Part shown: in pieces, positions 41,403-44,074 of the stretch
How the letters are laid out: each line of letters opens with the position of its first letter
Position numbering within the stretch: the first letter of the stretch is position 1
DNA from: Chitinophagaceae bacterium
GTDB taxonomy: Bacteria > Bacteroidota > Bacteroidia > Chitinophagales > Chitinophagaceae
Length of the DNA stretch: 44,074 nt
Assembly: GCA_009693615.1 (NCBI GenBank)
Contig: SHWX01000003.1
Coordinates: 1-44,074, forward strand
Reading direction: 5' to 3'
The notes under the pieces: model-generated
The model's database searches: none
What the model saw: the letters and a program-made list of their open reading frames with translations, nothing else
What the model was told of the DNA's origin: nothing
Position numbers and translations under genes: made by a program

Positions 41403-42776
41403 ATGGAAGTATTAAAACCTAAAATTGGATTCAGCACTGCTACTTTTTTAGTAGTAAGTGTAATTATTGGTTCGGGCGTGTTTAAGAAATTAGCGCCCAT
41501 GTCTCAGGAGTTGGGCTCTCCCTTATTAGTTATTCTATGTTGGGTGGTTGCTGGCCTTATTAGTTTAGCAGGCGCTTTGTCCACTGCTGAAATGGTAAGT
41601 ATGTTTCCTAATTCAGGAGGAGAATATTTTTACTTTCAAAAAGTATATGGTCGCTTTTTTTCTTTTATGTATGGATGGGCCAGTTTCACAGTTATAAAAA
41701 CATCTTCTATTGCAGCACTAGCTTATATTTTTGCGCAATCATTAAATAGTTTATTTCCACTATCTATTATAGATGGGGGTACTAGTTTTTTAGGTATAGC
41801 TATCTCACAAGGGTTATTTATTAAATTGCTAGCTTCTTTATTAATTATAGCACTCACCTTATTAAATTATCGGGGGGCACAGTTTGCAACAAAGTTAAGT
41901 ACGGTGTTAACTTATTTAATGTTAACTAGTATCGTTGCCTTTATAGCCATTGGTTTTGGTTCTTCGCAAGGAAGTATTACTAATATTACAACCCCTAGCC
42001 AATTACCAAATGCCCCCGATTTACATGGCTTTAGTTTGCTGAAAGCCTTATTTGTGGCTAGTTTAGGTGCTTTTTGGGGATATGAAGGATGGAATAATGT
42101 GGCCTATGTAGGTGAGGAAGTAAAAAATCCTAAAAGAAATTTACCACTAGCATTAGGCATTGGTACTTTAATTGTAATGACTGCTTATGTTTTATTAAAC
42201 ATTGTTTTTGTATATATTTTACCTATTGATTATTTTATTCAATTAACACCTAATAAAATTGCTGCAGTTGAAGTAGCCGGTAAATTAAGTGGACCTATTG
42301 GAATGGTACTTGTAGCTAGTTTAATTGTAGTCACTACTTTGAATGCTACCAACAGCACTATATTAACTTCGGCTAGAATGATGTATGCAATGGCTAGAGA
42401 TAAATTATTTTTTTATAAAGCAGCTAACATACATCCCAAATACAATACACCCGACATAGCTTTATTTATTCAAGCTTTTTGGGCCATTGCTTTAGTATTC
42501 TCTGGTAGCTTTGATCAATTAACCGATATGCTAGTATTTGCTTCCTTTATATTTTATGGAAGTACAGCATTAGGGGTAATTATATTAAGAGTAAAGCATC
42601 CGGAATACGAAAGAAAGTATAAAGTAATCGGCTACCCTTTTGTACCGGGCCTATTTTTACTATTCTGCGCCGCCTTATTTGTAATTACTATATTGAATAA
42701 ACCTTATGAAGCCATTTGGGGCTTAAGCCTTATTGCTACTGGCTTTCCTGTGTATTGGTGGTTGAATCGTAAATAA
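41403..42776 (+). CDS. APC-family amino-acid permease
   Basis: This is a 457-residue membrane protein with about 12 hydrophobic helices. The first helix carries the unwound glycine motif VIIGSGVFKK (residues 20-29), and AEMVSMFPNSGGEYFYFQKVYG (62-83) is typical of the APC superfamily (LAT/serine-threonine exchanger-like group). It would import or exchange amino acids. As the last gene of the five-gene unit (32-base gap) it may carry a D-amino acid, or N-acetyl-glutamate product, across the inner membrane. The last 41 bases overlap the convergent Dabb gene. Confidence 0.88.
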   Translation: MEVLKPKIGFSTATFLVVSVIIGSGVFKKLAPMSQELGSPLLVILCWVVAGLISLAGALSTAEMVSMFPNSGGEYFYFQKVYGRFFSFMYGWASFTVIKTSSIAALAYIFAQSLNSLFPLSIIDGGTSFLGIAISQGLFIKLLASLLIIALTLLNYRGAQFATKLSTVLTYLMLTSIVAFIAIGFGSSQGSITNITTPSQLPNAPDLHGFSLLKALFVASLGAFWGYEGWNNVAYVGEEVKNPKRNLPLALGIGTLIVMTAYVLLNIVFVYILPIDYFIQLTPNKIAAVEVAGKLSGPIGMVLVASLIVVTTLNATNSTILTSARMMYAMARDKLFFYKAANIHPKYNTPDIALFIQAFWAIALVFSGSFDQLTDMLVFASFIFYGSTALGVIILRVKHPEYERKYKVIGYPFVPGLFLLFCAALFVITILNKPYEAIWGLSLIATGFPVYWWLNRK

Positions 42777-43077
42777 CTACTTTCTCCCATAAATGGGCGT
42801 AGTTGTTTCTAAATTCATCATGAATAGGATGTCCTTGATATATTATTTCTTCTTCGGCAGTATTAAAAATACAAAGCCAAGAATAGCTATAGTCTCTTTC
42901 AATTACCAACCTGTTAGTGGCAGCGGGCGTTCCAATATCTGAAAAACGAATACATTCAATGGTAGCTAATTTTTGAAGTCCCTCTAATAATTTATTTTTA
43001 TCAGTAACCGATGTAGGATTTTTTAAATAAAAGAGTACATGATGTACAAAAATATTTTTAGCAATGTTCTGGTTCAT
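42736..43077 (-). CDS. Dabb-family (stress-responsive A/B-barrel) protein
   Basis: This is a 113-residue cytoplasmic protein of the dimeric alpha/beta barrel (Dabb) superfamily. HHVLFYLKN (12-20) is the typical first strand; later strands include YSWLCIFNTAEEEIIYQGHP (60-79), and an HDEF helix follows. Members range from lyases of polyketide or aromatic compounds to plant stress proteins; function here is unknown. It lies 13 bases after the TIM-barrel protein gene, so both are co-transcribed. The 3' end overlaps the permease gene by 41 bases. Confidence 0.85.
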   Translation of the reverse strand: MNQNIAKNIFVHHVLFYLKNPTSVTDKNKLLEGLQKLATIECIRFSDIGTPAATNRLVIERDYSYSWLCIFNTAEEEIIYQGHPIHDEFRNNYAHLWEKVVIYDSTTNTQESQ

Positions 43078-43090
43078 AAAAATTTAAATA

Positions 43091-44074
43091 TTATCCTTCT
43101 AAAATTGCTTTAGCATACTCGAAACATTTTTTGGTTTCTTTTACTGCATCAGAGCCTACAGGAATATCATATTCTAATTCAATAGAAGCAGGTATTTTAT
43201 ATTTTTTAGTTTTTAATAAAGTAAGTACTTCTTTAAGTGGTGTGTCGCCTTCGCCCCATGGCATATTTTTTGTTCCATTTACTTTATTCTTACGATCCTT
43301 AATATGCATACTTGTAATACGATCATGCTTTGCTTCTATTAAGGCTAATAAAGAAGCTGTGGTATTCGCCCCGCCTGCTGCAATATAATGGCCGCAGTCA
43401 AGGTTCATTGCATTATAAGGAGATTGGCTCAAAGCTATATCCCATGCAGTATCTGTGGCTTGCAGATGCGCATGATAGCCAACATATACTTTATGTTTTA
43501 AACCAAACTCGCCTAGTCTTTTTGAATGATCTGCATTGGTTGAAAGTTCTACATTCACTGAAGTTGCTCCTAATGCTTTAGCTGCTCGCATTGCGTAATC
43601 AATTTCGCCATCGGTACTTTTTACACCTAAAGCGGCGTCTGGTTTATATGCATAAATAGTAATACCTGCATCATTGAACATTTTTCTTAGCTCTACAAAT
43701 TTATCCATAGAAGCGGTCTCTCTCCATGCTCTTGCTTTTGTATTTCTTTCTTCCATTGTTTTCATATATTCCTCGCGAGTCATTTTTGGCATGTTTCCTG
43801 CTGGACTTCCTGCATAGGCTTCAGCAGGGTCTCCCATTAATTCAATAGCAGAAATACCTGTCTCTTTTAAGTATTGTAATAATTGTTCTGCACTTCCTGG
43901 CATAGATCTAAAAGAATAAGTGATAGCACCAATTTGCACACCTTTAATTTTAGAGTTTGGATTAGCTAGGAAGAAAGAATTAGCAGCTAATGTATTTTTA
44001 CCCATAAACACTAAGCCTAATGAAGCTAAAGAGCTTTGGTATAAAAAATTACGGCGTGAATTGTTTTGAATGGT
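43091..44074 (-). CDS. Tat-exported sugar phosphate isomerase/epimerase-like TIM barrel (partial, start beyond right edge)
   Basis: The frame is open from the window edge to a stop at 43091, giving 327 visible residues. The first visible residues read TIQNNSRRNFLYQSSLASLG, a twin-arginine signal, so the real start codon is a few codons beyond base 44074; a GTG at 44011 is an internal codon. The TIM barrel shows GVQIGAITYSFRS, VGYHAHLQATD, MNLDCGHYIAAGG, SMHIKDRKNK and SIELEYDIP near its end, with His, Asp and Glu residues that would bind a metal. It belongs to the same broad family as 14920-15843 but is a clearly diverged paralogue. The Dabb gene follows 13 bases after its stop. It probably isomerises or epimerises a free sugar or polyol outside the cytoplasm. 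Confidence 0.85.
   Translation of the reverse strand, partial: TIQNNSRRNFLYQSSLASLGLVFMGKNTLAANSFFLANPNSKIKGVQIGAITYSFRSMPGSAEQLLQYLKETGISAIELMGDPAEAYAGSPAGNMPKMTREEYMKTMEERNTKARAWRETASMDKFVELRKMFNDAGITIYAYKPDAALGVKSTDGEIDYAMRAAKALGATSVNVELSTNADHSKRLGEFGLKHKVYVGYHAHLQATDTAWDIALSQSPYNAMNLDCGHYIAAGGANTTASLLALIEAKHDRITSMHIKDRKNKVNGTKNMPWGEGDTPLKEVLTLLKTKKYKIPASIELEYDIPVGSDAVKETKKCFEYAKAILEG

Noticed and set aside
43091-44011. Start of the right-edge TIM-barrel protein at the GTG at 44011
   Set aside because: The frame stays open to the window edge and upstream codons encode a clear twin-arginine signal, so the GTG is internal.
1-44074. tRNA, rRNA, CRISPR array, insertion sequence or phage genes
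   Set aside because: No cloverleaf, spaced repeat array, transposase or phage protein was seen in reading both strands.

Overview
The window is an AT-rich, gene-dense chromosomal piece of a Bacteroidota bacterium, most likely a member of the Chitinophagaceae or a close relative. The reasons are the protein families (GLPGLI protein with its partner barrel, HmuY-like lipoprotein, TonB-dependent receptors, DUF1080, TIGR02206 and Tat-exported sugar isomerase-like proteins), signal peptides ending in AQ, weak Shine-Dalgarno sites, and several copies of the Bacteroidota -7 promoter element TAnnTTTG. I see no rRNA, tRNA, CRISPR array, insertion sequence or phage gene. Neighbouring genes are packed closely and three convergent pairs overlap at their 3' ends.

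Layout. 1-7190: a cut-off asparaginase and a secreted esterase (operon), an S41 protease lipoprotein, a DUF1684 protein, an isolated TviB-type nucleotide-sugar dehydrogenase and a penicillin-acylase-family hydrolase. 7283-12758: a minimal HAD protein, a TIGR02206 membrane protein, a DUF1080 protein, and a two-gene unit made of an ATP-grasp ligase and an ATP-grasp ligase fused to a complete SET methyltransferase domain, facing a LuxR-type regulator. 12698-19301: a three-gene minus-strand operon of secreted enzymes (propeller-amidohydrolase fusion, Tat-exported TIM-barrel protein, second penicillin-acylase-family enzyme). 19460-26583: a glycine-rich outer-membrane barrel with its GLPGLI partner, a TonB receptor, and a secreted M24 peptidase. 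26676-29046: a phosphate transporter and its PhoU-like DUF47 partner, preceded by a structured 323-base gap that looks like it holds a small RNA and a direct-repeat operator. 29370-33622: a membrane-anchored propeller protein with a cytoplasmic tail, a TonB receptor and a HmuY-like lipoprotein. 33720-35725: M28 peptidase and DUF4442 protein. 35918-42776: a five-gene operon (sodium symporter, secreted N-acyl-D-amino-acid deacylase, DUF1611/DgcN-type protein, dipeptide-epimerase/DgcA-type enolase, amino-acid permease) that reads as a pathway for D-amino acids, probably D-glutamate. 42736-44074: a Dabb protein and a second Tat-exported TIM-barrel protein cut by the right edge.

A recurring theme is chemistry on amide bonds and D- or N-acylated amino acids: two penicillin acylases, an asparaginase, amidohydrolases, M24/M28/S41 peptidases, a D-aminoacylase and D-Ala-D-Ala-ligase-like ATP-grasp enzymes. 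The two most interesting loci are the ATP-grasp/ATP-grasp-SET pair (9212-11780) and the acyl-D-amino-acid operon (35918-42776). All functions are inferred from reading the sequence; no database search was possible.
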